Assembly (NCBI GenBank): GCA_022841795.1
Contig: JALHQU010000013.1
Span: 1 to 64,000, forward strand
Direction: 5' to 3'
Length of the DNA: 64,000 nt
DNA from: Fimbriiglobus sp.
GTDB taxonomy: Bacteria > Planctomycetota > Planctomycetia > Gemmatales > Gemmataceae
In this document: positions 10,965 to 18,998 of the stretch, one piece after another
Numbering within the stretch: position 1 is the stretch's first letter
How the letters are laid out: the number at the start of each line of letters is the position of its first letter
Notes under the pieces: generated by a model
Databases searched by the model: none
What the model was told of the DNA's origin: nothing
What the model saw: the letters and a program-made list of their open reading frames with translations, nothing else
Program-made: the position numbers and the translations under genes

Positions 10965-11236
10965 AGGTCATTCCGGTCTGTGATCGGAGGCCCGAAGGGC
11001 CGTCCTCCCTCAGCCCAGGGCAAGCGAGCCGAAGGCGAGCGTCGCCCTGGGTATGCCGAGTCATTCTCCAAGCCCCGAAGGGGCGCCCTCGCGTAGCCCG
11101 CCCCTTCGGGGCTTGCTCCCGTTCACCTCCGTACCCAGGCCTGCGCTCGCTCCGCTCGCTCCGACCTGGGCTAAGGAAGGCCGGCCCTACGGGCCTGAAA
11201 CCCCAACTACGGGACGGCCGTCCCTGGGCTTGGATC
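10965..11236. repeat. Cluster of inverted repeats in a 310-bp gap, family I
   Basis: The gap from 10931 to 11240 holds no convincing gene. It is a chain of short inverted pairs, for example GGCCCGAAGGGCC, GCCCAGGGCAAGC / CGTCGCCCTGGG, GCCCCGAAGGGGC and AGCCCGCCCCTTCGGGGCTTGC, and GGCCGGCCCTACGGGCC. It looks like several palindromic elements inserted beside or into one another. Confidence 0.8.
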
Positions 11237-11240
11237 GGGG

Positions 11241-12920
11241 CTACTTCCTCTTCTCGTCCGGCGGCAGCCACTCCTTCTGCGGCGGCGGCGGGGCGACGCC
11301 CTTCAGGTCGAGCGTCTTCACCGTGTTCGCCTTCAGGTCCACCACCCGGATGCGGTGGGCGTTGGTGTCCGCCACATACGCGATGTCGCCGACCACGCTG
11401 ATGCCGGCCGGCTCGCTGAACAGCGGCCCCTTCTCGGCCGCGTCCGCCGCCTTCAGGGTGAGCGTCTTCACCTCGCGGGTCTTCGGGTCGAGCACCTTCA
11501 GTTTGCTGTTGTAGGTGTCGGCGATCAGCACGTTCCCGCCGTACAGGGCCACCCCGAGGGCGTGTTGCAGTTTGGCCTTCTCCCCCACCCCGTCCTCGTC
11601 GCCGAAGTTGAACAGGGCGGACCGCACGTTCGGGGTGCCCACCAGGGTAGTAACCCGGCCCTCGCCGGACAGCGGCAGGCGGCGGACGGCGCTGCCCTCG
11701 CTGTCGGCCACGAACAGGGTCTTGCCGTCGCTCGCCAGCCCGGACGGCTGGGCCAGGGCGGCGTTGGGCAGCGGGCCGTCGGTGATGTGTTCCGACCCGT
11801 CCCCGGCGAACGGCCGCATGGTGTTCGCCTTCAGGTCCAGCGCCCAGATCTGGTGGTGCCCGGCCATGGCGATGAACAGTTGCCCGCCGTGCAGCAGCAC
11901 GTCCCACGGGCTGTTCAGCCCGTTCGTCGCCGCCGCTACCGGGGTGTCGTTCAGCCGCGCCTGGAACCGCCCCTCCTGCTTGCCGGTGCCGGCGATCGTC
12001 TTCACCGTGCCCGCCTTCAGGTCGGCCGCCCGGACGGCGTGGTTCTTACGGTCGCAGATGTACAGCCTGTCTCCGTCGATCGCCAGCCCCTGCGGGTCGT
12101 CGAACTGCGCGTCGGCGAACTTGCCGTTCTTGTACCCCGGCGAGCCGGTGCCGATGACCGCCAACTGCTTGCCGTCCAGGTCCGTCACGACGATGCGGTG
12201 GTGGGTGCTGTCGGCGATCACCAGCCGCTTGCCGGCTTCGTCGGCGATCACCTTGCCGGGGAAGAACAGCGGGGTGTCGGCCGTCTCCCGGAACCGCACC
12301 AGGTCGAACCGGATCGGCTTGTCGTTCAGAACCTTCTTCTCCTTCGCCTCGGCGATGAGCGTGGCCACCGCCTTGTCCAGCACCTCCAGCTTGCCCTCGC
12401 CGGACGTGTCCCCGTAGAAGTTGCCCTCGGCGTCGATGACGGCGAACGACGGCCAAGACCGCGTGCGGTACGCGTCCCAGATGCCGTGCTCGGCGTCGTT
12501 CACCACCGGGTGGGCGATCTCGTACCGCAGCACAGCCTTGCGGATGCTCTTGGTGTCCTTCTCGTTCTCGAACTTGGCCGAGTGGACGCCGATCACCACC
12601 AACTCGTTCGGGTACTTCTTCTCCAGCGCCGCCAGGTCGGGCAGGATGTGGATGCAGTTGATGCAGCACAGCGTCCAGAAGTCGAGGATGACCACCTTCC
12701 CCTTCAGGTCGGCCAGCTTGACCGGCCCGGACGTGTTCAGCCAGTCCAGCTTGTCCGGGAACTCCGGCGCCTTTTCCCGCTTCCCGCCCTGGGCGAGCAG
12801 GTCGGGCTTCGGGGCGGTGACGATCAGGTACACGACCACCCCGGCGAGGGCGGCGCCGAACAGGGCGACGACAGCGGCCGGCCACAGGCGGCGGTACGGG
12901 GAAGGCTCGGGCGGGGTCAC
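11241..12920 (-). CDS. Thioredoxin-NHL repeat protein (NHLRC2-like)
   Basis: Predicted 559 residues, starting at GTG (VTPPEPSPYRRLW). GGAGGT lies 5 bases upstream (12926-12931), which decides against the ATG 14 codons earlier. A membrane anchor (AAVVALFGAALAGVVVYLIV) is followed by a thioredoxin-like domain with DFWTLCCINCIHILPDL (CINC active site). The rest is a six-bladed NHL propeller with repeats such as SPGYKNGKFADAQFDDPQGL and ALAQPSGLASDGKTLFVADS. The architecture matches NHLRC2-type proteins. It is likely membrane-tethered and periplasmic. Downstream on the same strand are the two DsbD-related genes, so this looks like a cell-envelope redox block. Confidence 0.92.
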   Translation of the reverse strand: MTPPEPSPYRRLWPAAVVALFGAALAGVVVYLIVTAPKPDLLAQGGKREKAPEFPDKLDWLNTSGPVKLADLKGKVVILDFWTLCCINCIHILPDLAALEKKYPNELVVIGVHSAKFENEKDTKSIRKAVLRYEIAHPVVNDAEHGIWDAYRTRSWPSFAVIDAEGNFYGDTSGEGKLEVLDKAVATLIAEAKEKKVLNDKPIRFDLVRFRETADTPLFFPGKVIADEAGKRLVIADSTHHRIVVTDLDGKQLAVIGTGSPGYKNGKFADAQFDDPQGLAIDGDRLYICDRKNHAVRAADLKAGTVKTIAGTGKQEGRFQARLNDTPVAAATNGLNSPWDVLLHGGQLFIAMAGHHQIWALDLKANTMRPFAGDGSEHITDGPLPNAALAQPSGLASDGKTLFVADSEGSAVRRLPLSGEGRVTTLVGTPNVRSALFNFGDEDGVGEKAKLQHALGVALYGGNVLIADTYNSKLKVLDPKTREVKTLTLKAADAAEKGPLFSEPAGISVVGDIAYVADTNAHRIRVVDLKANTVKTLDLKGVAPPPPQKEWLPPDEKRK

Positions 12921-12925
12921 GGCGT

Positions 12926-12931
12926 ACCTCC
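12926..12931 (-). promoter_or_regulatory. Shine-Dalgarno GGAGGT deciding a GTG start
   Basis: GGAGGT sits 5 bases before the GTG at 12920 and fixes the start of the thioredoxin-NHL gene 14 codons inside the longest frame. Confidence 0.8.
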
Positions 12932-13013
12932 GGCGACGAGGAGAGTAATGATCCCGGTTCATGTTAGACGACCGCCGGCGGCGGTTGTATCAGAATTCGC
13001 CGCCGCGGGTGAT

Positions 13014-13032
13014 CGGCACACGCCGTGTGCCG
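13014..13032. repeat. 19-bp palindrome related to family D core
   Basis: CGGCACACGCCGTGTGCCG is a near-perfect palindrome. It resembles the core of the longer family D repeats and the motif at 28495-28513. Confidence 0.85.
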
Positions 13033-13037
13033 TTCCG

Positions 13038-13105
13038 GGTGAACCCCGAGCGGGAGCGAGGGGGTGGTGTGATAAATACCCCCTCGCTCCCGCTCGGGGT
13101 TCACC
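13038..13105. repeat. Palindromic repeat, family C (28-bp arms)
   Basis: A perfect inverted repeat with arms beginning GGTGAACCCCGAGCGGGAGC, 12-base AT-rich loop (GGTGTGATAAAT). It lies just upstream of the metal exporter gene. Relatives at 41944-42021 and inside 45122-45261. Confidence 0.95.
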
Positions 13106-13133
13106 AAAACCACGGCAGCCGGCGACGGTGCCT

Positions 13134-13139
13134 AAAATG
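13134..13139 (+). promoter_or_regulatory. Candidate -10 TAAAAT, possibly leaderless start
   Basis: TAAAAT ends 6 bases before the ATG at 13146. If it is the -10, transcription would begin at or next to that ATG (leaderless mRNA). The alternative ATG at 13137 would then lie inside the promoter. Confidence 0.3.
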
Positions 13140-13145
13140 CCCGGT

Positions 13146-14630
13146 ATGCTCCGCCGCCTCCTGCCGCTGCTCCTCCTCCCCGTCCTCGCCGCCCCGGCCG
13201 CGGCGCACACCCTGCCCAAGAGCCGGTACGACCGCACCATTGAGGTGCGGCTCGAACCGTCCGGGGTGAACGTGCGGTACCAACTGGTGCTGGCCGACGA
13301 GACCATGCGGTTCGACGGGCTGCGGATTCTGAAGGAGGACAAACTCGCCACCCTGCCGGCCACCCGCGACGCCTACTACAAGTGGTACGCCGAGGCGAAG
13401 GGCAATCGCATCGCCAAATCCCTGTTCGCCACGCTGGACGACAAGGACGTGACCTTCCGCCTGGACCGGGTGGACGTGGCCGACGTGGACCATGACAAGC
13501 GGTTCGAGTTCCGCTTCCGCGCCGACTGGACGCCGACCGCCGGCGTGCCGCACCAGTTCCGCTTCCAGGACGACACCCAGTACGTCGGGCGGGACGGCCT
13601 GACCCCGACCGACGACGTGGACGGGGTGGTGATTCTGACCATCGACGAGCGGGAGAAGGGGTCGCTGCTCGACCCCGACTGGGAGCAGCCGGACGACCTC
13701 CGCGGGGTGCCGTGGAACAAGCTGAAGGCGGGCGACGAGGAGAGGCGGCGGCGGTGTTCGGCCGCGTTCACCCTCCGCGGCCCGGCCCCCGCTCCCGCCC
13801 CCGCTGCGGAGCAATCCCCCACTGTCACCGTGCAGCCGGACGACCGCGGGATGGGCGAACGGCTGGACAAGCAGGGATTGCTGGCGCTGCTCGAATCGAA
13901 CCTGGGCGTCGGGCTGCTGCTCGTGCTGTCCGCCCTGTTCGGCATGGCCCACGCCTTCACGCCGGGACACGGCAAGACGATGGTGGCGGCGTACCTGGTG
14001 GGCGAGCGGGGCACGGTCGGACACGCCGTGACGCTCGGCCTGACCGCCACCGCCGCGCACACCGGGTCGGTCATCGCGCTGGCTTTCGGGCTGTACTTCT
14101 TCTACGGCGACACCGCCCCGGCGTCGGCCCAGGCGTGGCTGATGATGCTCGGCGGGCTGCTCATCTTCCTGGTCGGGCTGTGGCTGTTCATGCAGCGGTT
14201 GCGGGGGCGGGCGGACCACGTTCACCTGTTCGGCGACGACCACCATCACCATCACGGCGACGGGCACGACCATCACCACCACGCCCCGGCGGTGCCGCCG
14301 AAGACGAGCTTCGGCTGGGTGCGGGTGATCCTGCTCGGGCTGGGCGGCGGGATCATCCCGTGCTGGGACGCGGTGATGATGCTGCTGGTGGCGATGGCCC
14401 AGGGGCGGATCGGGCTGGCGATCCCGCTGCTGTTCGCGTTCAGCTTCGGGCTGGCGGTGGTGCTGGTCGGGCTGGGACTGGCGGTGCTGTACGCGCACCG
14501 GGCGGGCGGGGCGAAGTTCGGCGAGTCCCGGTGGTTCCGCTACCTGCCGGTGGTGAGCGCGTTGCTGCTGCTGGTGATGGGCGTGTGGTTCCTCCGCGAC
14601 GGGTTCCAGATGCTAGGGGCGGGGCCGTAA
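13146..14630 (+). CDS. NicO-type nickel/cobalt exporter with N-terminal soluble domain
   Basis: Predicted 494 residues with a signal peptide (MLRRLLPLLLLPVLAAPAAAH). About 250 residues of soluble extracytoplasmic domain follow, then a Pro/Ala linker. The membrane domain carries the NicO/RcnA signature HAFTPGHGKTMVAAYLVG and GLTATAAHTGSVI. A histidine-rich loop (HHHHHGDGHDHHHH) sits between helices, as in nickel and cobalt efflux proteins, and a second conserved segment is GGGIIPCWDAVMMLL. It probably exports Ni or Co. I use the second in-frame ATG because TAAAAT overlaps the first at 13137. The N-terminal domain is longer than in simple RcnA proteins. Confidence 0.88.
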   Translation: MLRRLLPLLLLPVLAAPAAAHTLPKSRYDRTIEVRLEPSGVNVRYQLVLADETMRFDGLRILKEDKLATLPATRDAYYKWYAEAKGNRIAKSLFATLDDKDVTFRLDRVDVADVDHDKRFEFRFRADWTPTAGVPHQFRFQDDTQYVGRDGLTPTDDVDGVVILTIDEREKGSLLDPDWEQPDDLRGVPWNKLKAGDEERRRRCSAAFTLRGPAPAPAPAAEQSPTVTVQPDDRGMGERLDKQGLLALLESNLGVGLLLVLSALFGMAHAFTPGHGKTMVAAYLVGERGTVGHAVTLGLTATAAHTGSVIALAFGLYFFYGDTAPASAQAWLMMLGGLLIFLVGLWLFMQRLRGRADHVHLFGDDHHHHHGDGHDHHHHAPAVPPKTSFGWVRVILLGLGGGIIPCWDAVMMLLVAMAQGRIGLAIPLLFAFSFGLAVVLVGLGLAVLYAHRAGGAKFGESRWFRYLPVVSALLLLVMGVWFLRDGFQMLGAGP

Positions 14631-14666
14631 TTCTTGGCGAACCCGGCCCGCGAGGGCCGCGGGTAC

Positions 14667-14711
14667 GTGGGGCAAGATTGCATCTTGCCGGCAAGTTGGA
14701 AACTTGCCCCA
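14667..14711. repeat. Palindromic repeat, family E, imperfect
   Basis: Arms GTGGGGCAAGATTGC and its counterpart ending AACTTGCCCCAC. Each arm also contains its own small palindrome, and the mismatched bases are paired within each arm (GGCAAGA/TCTTGCC versus GGCAAGT/ACTTGCC). Relative at 2296-2350. Confidence 0.85.
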
Positions 14712-14769
14712 CTGGTTCTGGCTCGCACCCCCTCCCTTGCGGTCGGGGTTCGCCTGAAGAGGCCCAGCC

Positions 14770-15516
14770 GTGTCCGACCGCCTCGCCCTACTGAAAGCGA
14801 TCCTCGCCGCCCCGGCCGACGACCTGCCGCGGCTGGTGTTCGCCGACTGGCTGGAGGAGAACGGCACGTCGGACGCGGACGCCGCGCGAGCGGAGTATCT
14901 GCGGTTGAGCATCATGGTCGAGAAAACGGCCCCGAACACGCCGGCGGTGTACGCTTGGATGAAGCCAAACCTGCAACGTCTGCTGCCAACCGTGGCCGCA
15001 CTAGGGCGACTAAAGTTCAGAAGAGCGGGTGTGCAGGGGCTGTCGCTCAAAATAGGCGAGCCGGCCCCCGACGGTGCGGTGACGGTCGGGACCATATTTT
15101 ACTCCCGTGGGTTTGCCTGCCGAATCGAGTACCGAAACCCTGACGTGTACGAGCGGATGTGGCAGGTGTTCGCCACGGACGATCCCCTTGCAATTCACCG
15201 CCCTCTCGGCTGGACGTTTTCGGGTGAAGGGCGGGATGCGGACGGTAATTATTGCTCTATCCGCTCCGAGCACTGGGGTGAGGATCTGTACCAACGGCTG
15301 AGCGGCTTCTCGGAAGAACGCCCTTGGTACGGGAAGTTATTCCGCGATTCCACTCCTACCTCGTTGGCAGGTCAGTACGACCCGGAAGTGATCGCTTGTG
15401 AAGGGCAGTGGGAGGGTTGCAAGTCCCACCTGCGAGTGGCCGTCGCCACCGCCATGACCGCCCGTGCGCGGGAGTTCGTCGGGCTGGCGGCGTCCACCGA
15501 AACCGGCACCTCGTAG
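14770..15516 (+). CDS. TIGR02996-domain protein
   Basis: Predicted 248 residues from a GTG start; GAAGAGG lies 8 bases upstream. The N-terminal 45 residues match the TIGR02996 pattern (ALLKAILAAPADDLPRLVFADWLEENG), a motif found almost only in Gemmata-type planctomycetes. The remaining 200 residues carry no motif I recognise and have fewer GC-ending codons than the neighbours. The domain is often joined to leucine-rich or other repeats, but none are obvious here. Function unknown. Confidence 0.82.
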   Translation: MSDRLALLKAILAAPADDLPRLVFADWLEENGTSDADAARAEYLRLSIMVEKTAPNTPAVYAWMKPNLQRLLPTVAALGRLKFRRAGVQGLSLKIGEPAPDGAVTVGTIFYSRGFACRIEYRNPDVYERMWQVFATDDPLAIHRPLGWTFSGEGRDADGNYCSIRSEHWGEDLYQRLSGFSEERPWYGKLFRDSTPTSLAGQYDPEVIACEGQWEGCKSHLRVAVATAMTARAREFVGLAASTETGTS

Positions 15517-15521
15517 ATTCT

Positions 15522-15588
15522 GAGTGTGGTCCGCACACGCCGTGTGCGGTCTTCTGCTACCCGCACACGGCGTGTGCGGACCACACTC
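15522..15588. repeat. Palindromic repeat, family D variant (28-bp arms)
   Basis: A perfect inverted repeat with arms beginning GAGTGTGGTCCGCACACGCC and an 11-base loop. It lies between the TIGR02996 stop and the ATG at 15596, so it would be in the leader of the enolase-superfamily mRNA. Confidence 0.95.
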
Positions 15589-15595
15589 GGACACC

Positions 15596-16768
15596 ATGCA
15601 AGTCGTCGCCCTCGAAGCCCGGCACGTCCGCGTCCGCCTGAAGCGGCCGGTCAAGCACGCCTCCCACGCCCGCACCGAGACGGACAACCTGGTCGTCGTG
15701 TGTACCCTGTCCGACGGCAAGGTCGGGTACGGGGAGGGGGTGCCGCGGGAGTATGTGACGGGCGAGACGATCGACTCGTGCATCGACCTGCTGAAGCGGA
15801 GCAACCTGGCGGCGCAGCTCCACCACGCCCACGAGTTCGCCCAGGTGGTGGAGCACGCCGAGCGGATCCGGCTGGCCGACGTAGACGGCGACGAGCGGAT
15901 GTGCGCCGGCAACGCCGCCCGGTGCGCCGTCGAACTGGCGTACCTGGACGCCTTCGGCAAGGCGCTCGGCGAGCCGCTGATGAACGTGACCAAGCTGGTG
16001 ACGCCGGACCTGTACGAGCCGCACGAGCGGGTGCAGTACAGCGGGGTGATCCTGTCCGGCAAGGGGTGGAAGGTGCGGGTGGGGGCGGTGGGGTACCGGC
16101 TGATGGGGTTCAAGCAGGTGAAGGTGAAGGTGGGCATCGCCGGGCAGGACGACGCGAAGCGGCTGCGGGCCATCCGCCGGTGTGCGGGGAGCAGGATGGA
16201 TTTGCGGATCGACGCGAACGAGGCGTGGACGGCGGCGGAGGCGGCGGACCGGATTCGCGCGCTGGAGCCGTTCGGCATCACCAGCGTGGAGCAGCCGGTG
16301 CCGCACGAGCAGGTGGCGAAGCTGGCCGACGTGCGGAAGCAGGTGAGTACGCCGATCATGCTGGACGAGTCCCTCTGTGGTGAAGTAGACGCGGAGCGGG
16401 CGGTGCGGGAGGGGTGGTGCGACCTGTTCAACCTGCGGCTGTCCAAGTGCGGCGGGTTCATCCCGACGCTGAAGCTGGCGGCGCTGGCGGCGCGGCACGG
16501 CCTCGGGTACCAGCTCGGCTGTCAGGTGGGCGAGACCGGCATCCTGAGCGCCGCCGGCCGGCAGTTCGCGTGCAGCGTGAAGGGCATTCGTTATCTGGAA
16601 GGGTCGTTCGACCGGCACCTCGTCCACGACCCGCTCGTCACCGAGGACATCACCTTCTCGCGGAGCGGCGGGTGGGCGCCGATGCTCACCGGCATCGGCA
16701 CCGGGGTGGCGGTGGACGCGGCGAAGCTGGACGACATCACCGTGCGGCGGGAGGTGCTGATTGGGTGA
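15596..16768 (+). CDS. Enolase-superfamily enzyme (MLE / dipeptide epimerase-like)
   Basis: Predicted 390 residues. It has the muconate-lactonizing subgroup layout: N-terminal capping domain, then a barrel with the KxK base (QVKVKVG, about residue 176), metal ligands in RIDANEAW, SVEQPV and IMLDES, and the second Lys in RLSKCGG. A Lys on each side of the active site suits racemases, epimerases, cycloisomerases or o-succinylbenzoate synthase. The substrate is not clear. The stop overlaps the TTG start of the next gene, so this is the first gene of a translationally coupled operon with an alpha/beta hydrolase and a LarA-like protein. Menaquinone genes are absent nearby, so I do not assign menC. 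Confidence 0.85.
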   Translation: MQVVALEARHVRVRLKRPVKHASHARTETDNLVVVCTLSDGKVGYGEGVPREYVTGETIDSCIDLLKRSNLAAQLHHAHEFAQVVEHAERIRLADVDGDERMCAGNAARCAVELAYLDAFGKALGEPLMNVTKLVTPDLYEPHERVQYSGVILSGKGWKVRVGAVGYRLMGFKQVKVKVGIAGQDDAKRLRAIRRCAGSRMDLRIDANEAWTAAEAADRIRALEPFGITSVEQPVPHEQVAKLADVRKQVSTPIMLDESLCGEVDAERAVREGWCDLFNLRLSKCGGFIPTLKLAALAARHGLGYQLGCQVGETGILSAAGRQFACSVKGIRYLEGSFDRHLVHDPLVTEDITFSRSGGWAPMLTGIGTGVAVDAAKLDDITVRREVLIG

Positions 16769-17801
16769 CGAGGCCCGCCAGTTCCCCGCCTCGGACGGCT
16801 ACGCCTTCGCCGTCCGCGTGTACCCGCCGCCGGCCGCCCCGGTCGGGCGGCTGGTGTTCCTGCACGGCATCCGCAGCCACGGCGGGTGGTATACCCGCAG
16901 TTGCGAGGCGTTCGCCGCCGCCGGGTACGAGGTGCATTTCCTCGACCGCCGCGGCGCCGGGCTGAATACGATCGCCCGCGGGGACACGCCGAACTTCCGC
17001 CGCCTGCTCGACGACGTGGCCGAATACCTCGCCTCAATCCGCACCCACGGCGTGCCGACGACTCTGGCCGGCATCTCGTGGGGCGGCAAGCTGGCGGTCG
17101 CCGTCGCCGCCCGCGCCCCGCATCTGGTGGACGCGGTGGTGCTGTTCTGCCCCGGCTTCGTGCCGCTAGTCGGCGTGCCACCGCTGGTCAAACTCCGCAT
17201 CGCGCTCGCCCGGCTGGTCAACCCGACGAAACTGTTCCCCGTCCCGCTGAACGACCCGGACCTGTTCACGTCTTCCCCCGAGTGGCAGCGGTTCATCGCC
17301 GCCGACCCGCACGGGCTGACGCGGGCCACCGCCCGGTTCCTGTTCGGCAGCGCCCGCCTGGACCTGTACCTGAAGCGGGTGGCGAAGCGGGTGGCGGCCC
17401 CGGTGCTGTGCCTGCTGGCCGAACACGACCGGGTGATCGACAACGCGAAGACGCGGGAGTATTTGAAACGGGCATTCCCCGACCGGGTGCGGATGCTCCA
17501 ACCCGGAAGGCCCCACCTCGCCCCCGGAGGGGGAGAGGTCGTCGCCGGGAGCGGAGCGACGGCGGCGGGTGAGGGGTCGCTCCCTCATTTGACGGAAGCA
17601 ATTCGCTCGGGGGAACACCCCCTCACCCGGACCGATCGCTTCGCTCCTCGGTCCGACCTCTCCCCAGCTCCGCAGGGGAGAGGTGGGGGAGGCGTGGACG
17701 TGATCGAGTACCCCGGCGCGCACCACACGCTGGAGTTCGAGCCGGCCCTTTCTTTCGTGTCGGACGTGACCGACTGGCTGCGGCGTACAATTTCCGCATG
17801 A
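16761..17801 (+). CDS. Alpha/beta hydrolase carrying an in-frame repeat insertion
   Basis: Predicted 346 residues. The start is TTG, 8 bases inside the preceding gene, with GGGAGGTG about 5 bases upstream. The fold is a serine alpha/beta hydrolase of lysophospholipase/monoacylglycerol lipase type: oxyanion region VFLHGIRSHGGW, nucleophile GISWGGKLA, Asp in LLAEHDRVIDN, His in GAHHTLEFE. Between the Asp and the His, about residues 250-310, is a low-complexity stretch (GRPHLAPGGGEVVAGSG ... LSPAPQGRGGGG) encoded by a palindromic repeat of the kind seen in gaps. The frame is kept, so the protein may still fold with the insert as a surface loop. The stop overlaps the next ATG by four bases. Confidence 0.85.
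   Translation: MGDEARQFPASDGYAFAVRVYPPPAAPVGRLVFLHGIRSHGGWYTRSCEAFAAAGYEVHFLDRRGAGLNTIARGDTPNFRRLLDDVAEYLASIRTHGVPTTLAGISWGGKLAVAVAARAPHLVDAVVLFCPGFVPLVGVPPLVKLRIALARLVNPTKLFPVPLNDPDLFTSSPEWQRFIAADPHGLTRATARFLFGSARLDLYLKRVAKRVAAPVLCLLAEHDRVIDNAKTREYLKRAFPDRVRMLQPGRPHLAPGGGEVVAGSGATAAGEGSLPHLTEAIRSGEHPLTRTDRFAPRSDLSPAPQGRGGGGVDVIEYPGAHHTLEFEPALSFVSDVTDWLRRTISA
17504..17695. repeat. Family F palindromic repeat inserted in frame in a coding sequence
   Basis: Ends CCCCACCTCGCCCCC (17511) and GGGGAGAGGTGGGG (to 17689) form terminal inverted repeats with one mismatch. Inside are GGTCGTCGCCGGGAGCGGAG-type and CCGATCGCTTCGCTCCTCGG-type sequences, also seen in the intergenic members at 27601, 46629 and 59049. 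The inserted length is close to 180 bases, a multiple of three. Confidence 0.85.
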
Positions 17802-18913
17802 GCGAATCCGTCGAACTGAGGAGCGGTTCGTCCACCTGGACCGTGACCGTGCCCGCCGCCAAGCGGGTGGCGGTAAAGCGGGCCGCGTCCGCCCCGCCGA
17901 CCGCCGGCCCGCGGGAGCTGCTGCGGGCGGCGCTGGACCGCCCGATCGGGCTGGACGTGCCCGTCCGCCGCGCGCTGGTGCCGGACGACCACGCCGTCAT
18001 CGTGGTGGACGAATCGCTCCCGCACGTGGGCGAGCTGGTGGCCGAGATCATCGCCCACATCACGGCCGGCGACGTGCAGCCGGCGGCCGTCACCCTGCTC
18101 GTGCCCCCGCCGTCCGGCAACCAGGAATGGGTCGAAGACCTGCCGGACGAGTTCGGCGACGTTCACGTCGAGGTGCACGACCCGACGGACGTGAAGAAGG
18201 TGGCGTACCTGATGACGACGAAGGCCGGGCGGCGGGTGTACCTGAACCGCACGCTGGTGGAGGCCGAGTTCGTGGTGGTGCTGAGCGGCCGGCGGTTCGA
18301 CCCGGCGTGCGGGCACACCGGGGCCGAGTGCTCGCTGTTCCCGGCCCTGAGCGACGCCGAGACGCGGGCCGAGTTCGAGAACAAACCGCCGCCCGCGGAG
18401 GCGGTGCGGGCCGAGGCCGCGACCGTCGCCTGGCACCTGGGCATGCCGGTGTTCGTGCAGGTGATCGAGGGGCCGGGAGACACCGTCGCCGAGGTGGTGA
18501 CCGGACTGCCCGAGTCGTCGGCCGTCGGCATCGAACGGCAGAACGCCCGGTGGAAGGGAACGGTGGACGGCCCGGCCGATCTGGTGGTCGTGACGGCCAG
18601 CGGCGGGCGGGTCGGGGCGAACGAACTGCGGCACGCGGTCGCACTCGGACTGACCTGCCTACAAGCGGACGGCCGGTTCGTGCTGCTCACCGACGCCCCG
18701 GCGGAAGCGGCGGTCGGGTTGGAGAAGGCGTGGGCGGACGGCGACCTCGGCCCGCATGTGTACGTCGCTGCCGGCTGGGACGACGACGCGATCGAGAACC
18801 TGAACGCCACCCGCCTGTCGTCCGCCACCGAACTGCAGCGGCTGATCGCGGTCGCCGACCGCGTGACCGTGCTGCCGGACGCGCACAAGTCGCAGATCGA
18901 GGGCACGGAGTAG
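17798..18913 (+). CDS. LarA-like (DUF2088) protein lacking the cofactor lysine
   Basis: Predicted 371 residues, starting in an ATGA overlap with the hydrolase. It resembles the nickel-pincer lactate racemase LarA family: an N-terminal domain with VRRALVPDDHAVIVVDESLPH and a C-terminal domain with VVVTASGGRVGANELRHAV. In LarA the segment GGRKS carries the Lys that binds the pincer cofactor; the corresponding place here appears to read GHTGAECSLFP, with Cys instead of Lys. If that by-eye alignment is right, it cannot use the cofactor in the usual way. Gene order suggests a shared pathway with the enolase-superfamily enzyme and hydrolase. The stop codon is part of a repeat (TAGCCGCGACC). Confidence 0.75.
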   Translation: MSESVELRSGSSTWTVTVPAAKRVAVKRAASAPPTAGPRELLRAALDRPIGLDVPVRRALVPDDHAVIVVDESLPHVGELVAEIIAHITAGDVQPAAVTLLVPPPSGNQEWVEDLPDEFGDVHVEVHDPTDVKKVAYLMTTKAGRRVYLNRTLVEAEFVVVLSGRRFDPACGHTGAECSLFPALSDAETRAEFENKPPPAEAVRAEAATVAWHLGMPVFVQVIEGPGDTVAEVVTGLPESSAVGIERQNARWKGTVDGPADLVVVTASGGRVGANELRHAVALGLTCLQADGRFVLLTDAPAEAAVGLEKAWADGDLGPHVYVAAGWDDDAIENLNATRLSSATELQRLIAVADRVTVLPDAHKSQIEGTE

Positions 18914-18983
18914 CCGCGACCAACTGTAGCCGCGACCCGACGGGGAGCGCGTTCACGGCACGCTCCCCGTCGGGTCGCGGCTA
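18911..18983. repeat. Palindromic repeat, family H (23-bp arms) with extra half copy
   Basis: Arms TAGCCGCGACCCGACGGGGA (18927 on) and their complement ending at 18983, 11-base loop. An additional copy of TAGCCGCGACC at 18911 supplies the stop codon of the LarA-like gene. Confidence 0.92.
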
Positions 18984-18998
18984 AACAGGAGCCAATCG

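Noticed and set aside
10965-11236. A small gene in the gap between the two redox genes
   Set aside because: Frames here are translations of inverted repeats (for example runs of Arg, Ser and Pro), without Shine-Dalgarno or codon bias.
15596-16768. menC (o-succinylbenzoate synthase) assignment
   Set aside because: The enolase-superfamily residues fit several functions, and no other menaquinone gene is nearby.
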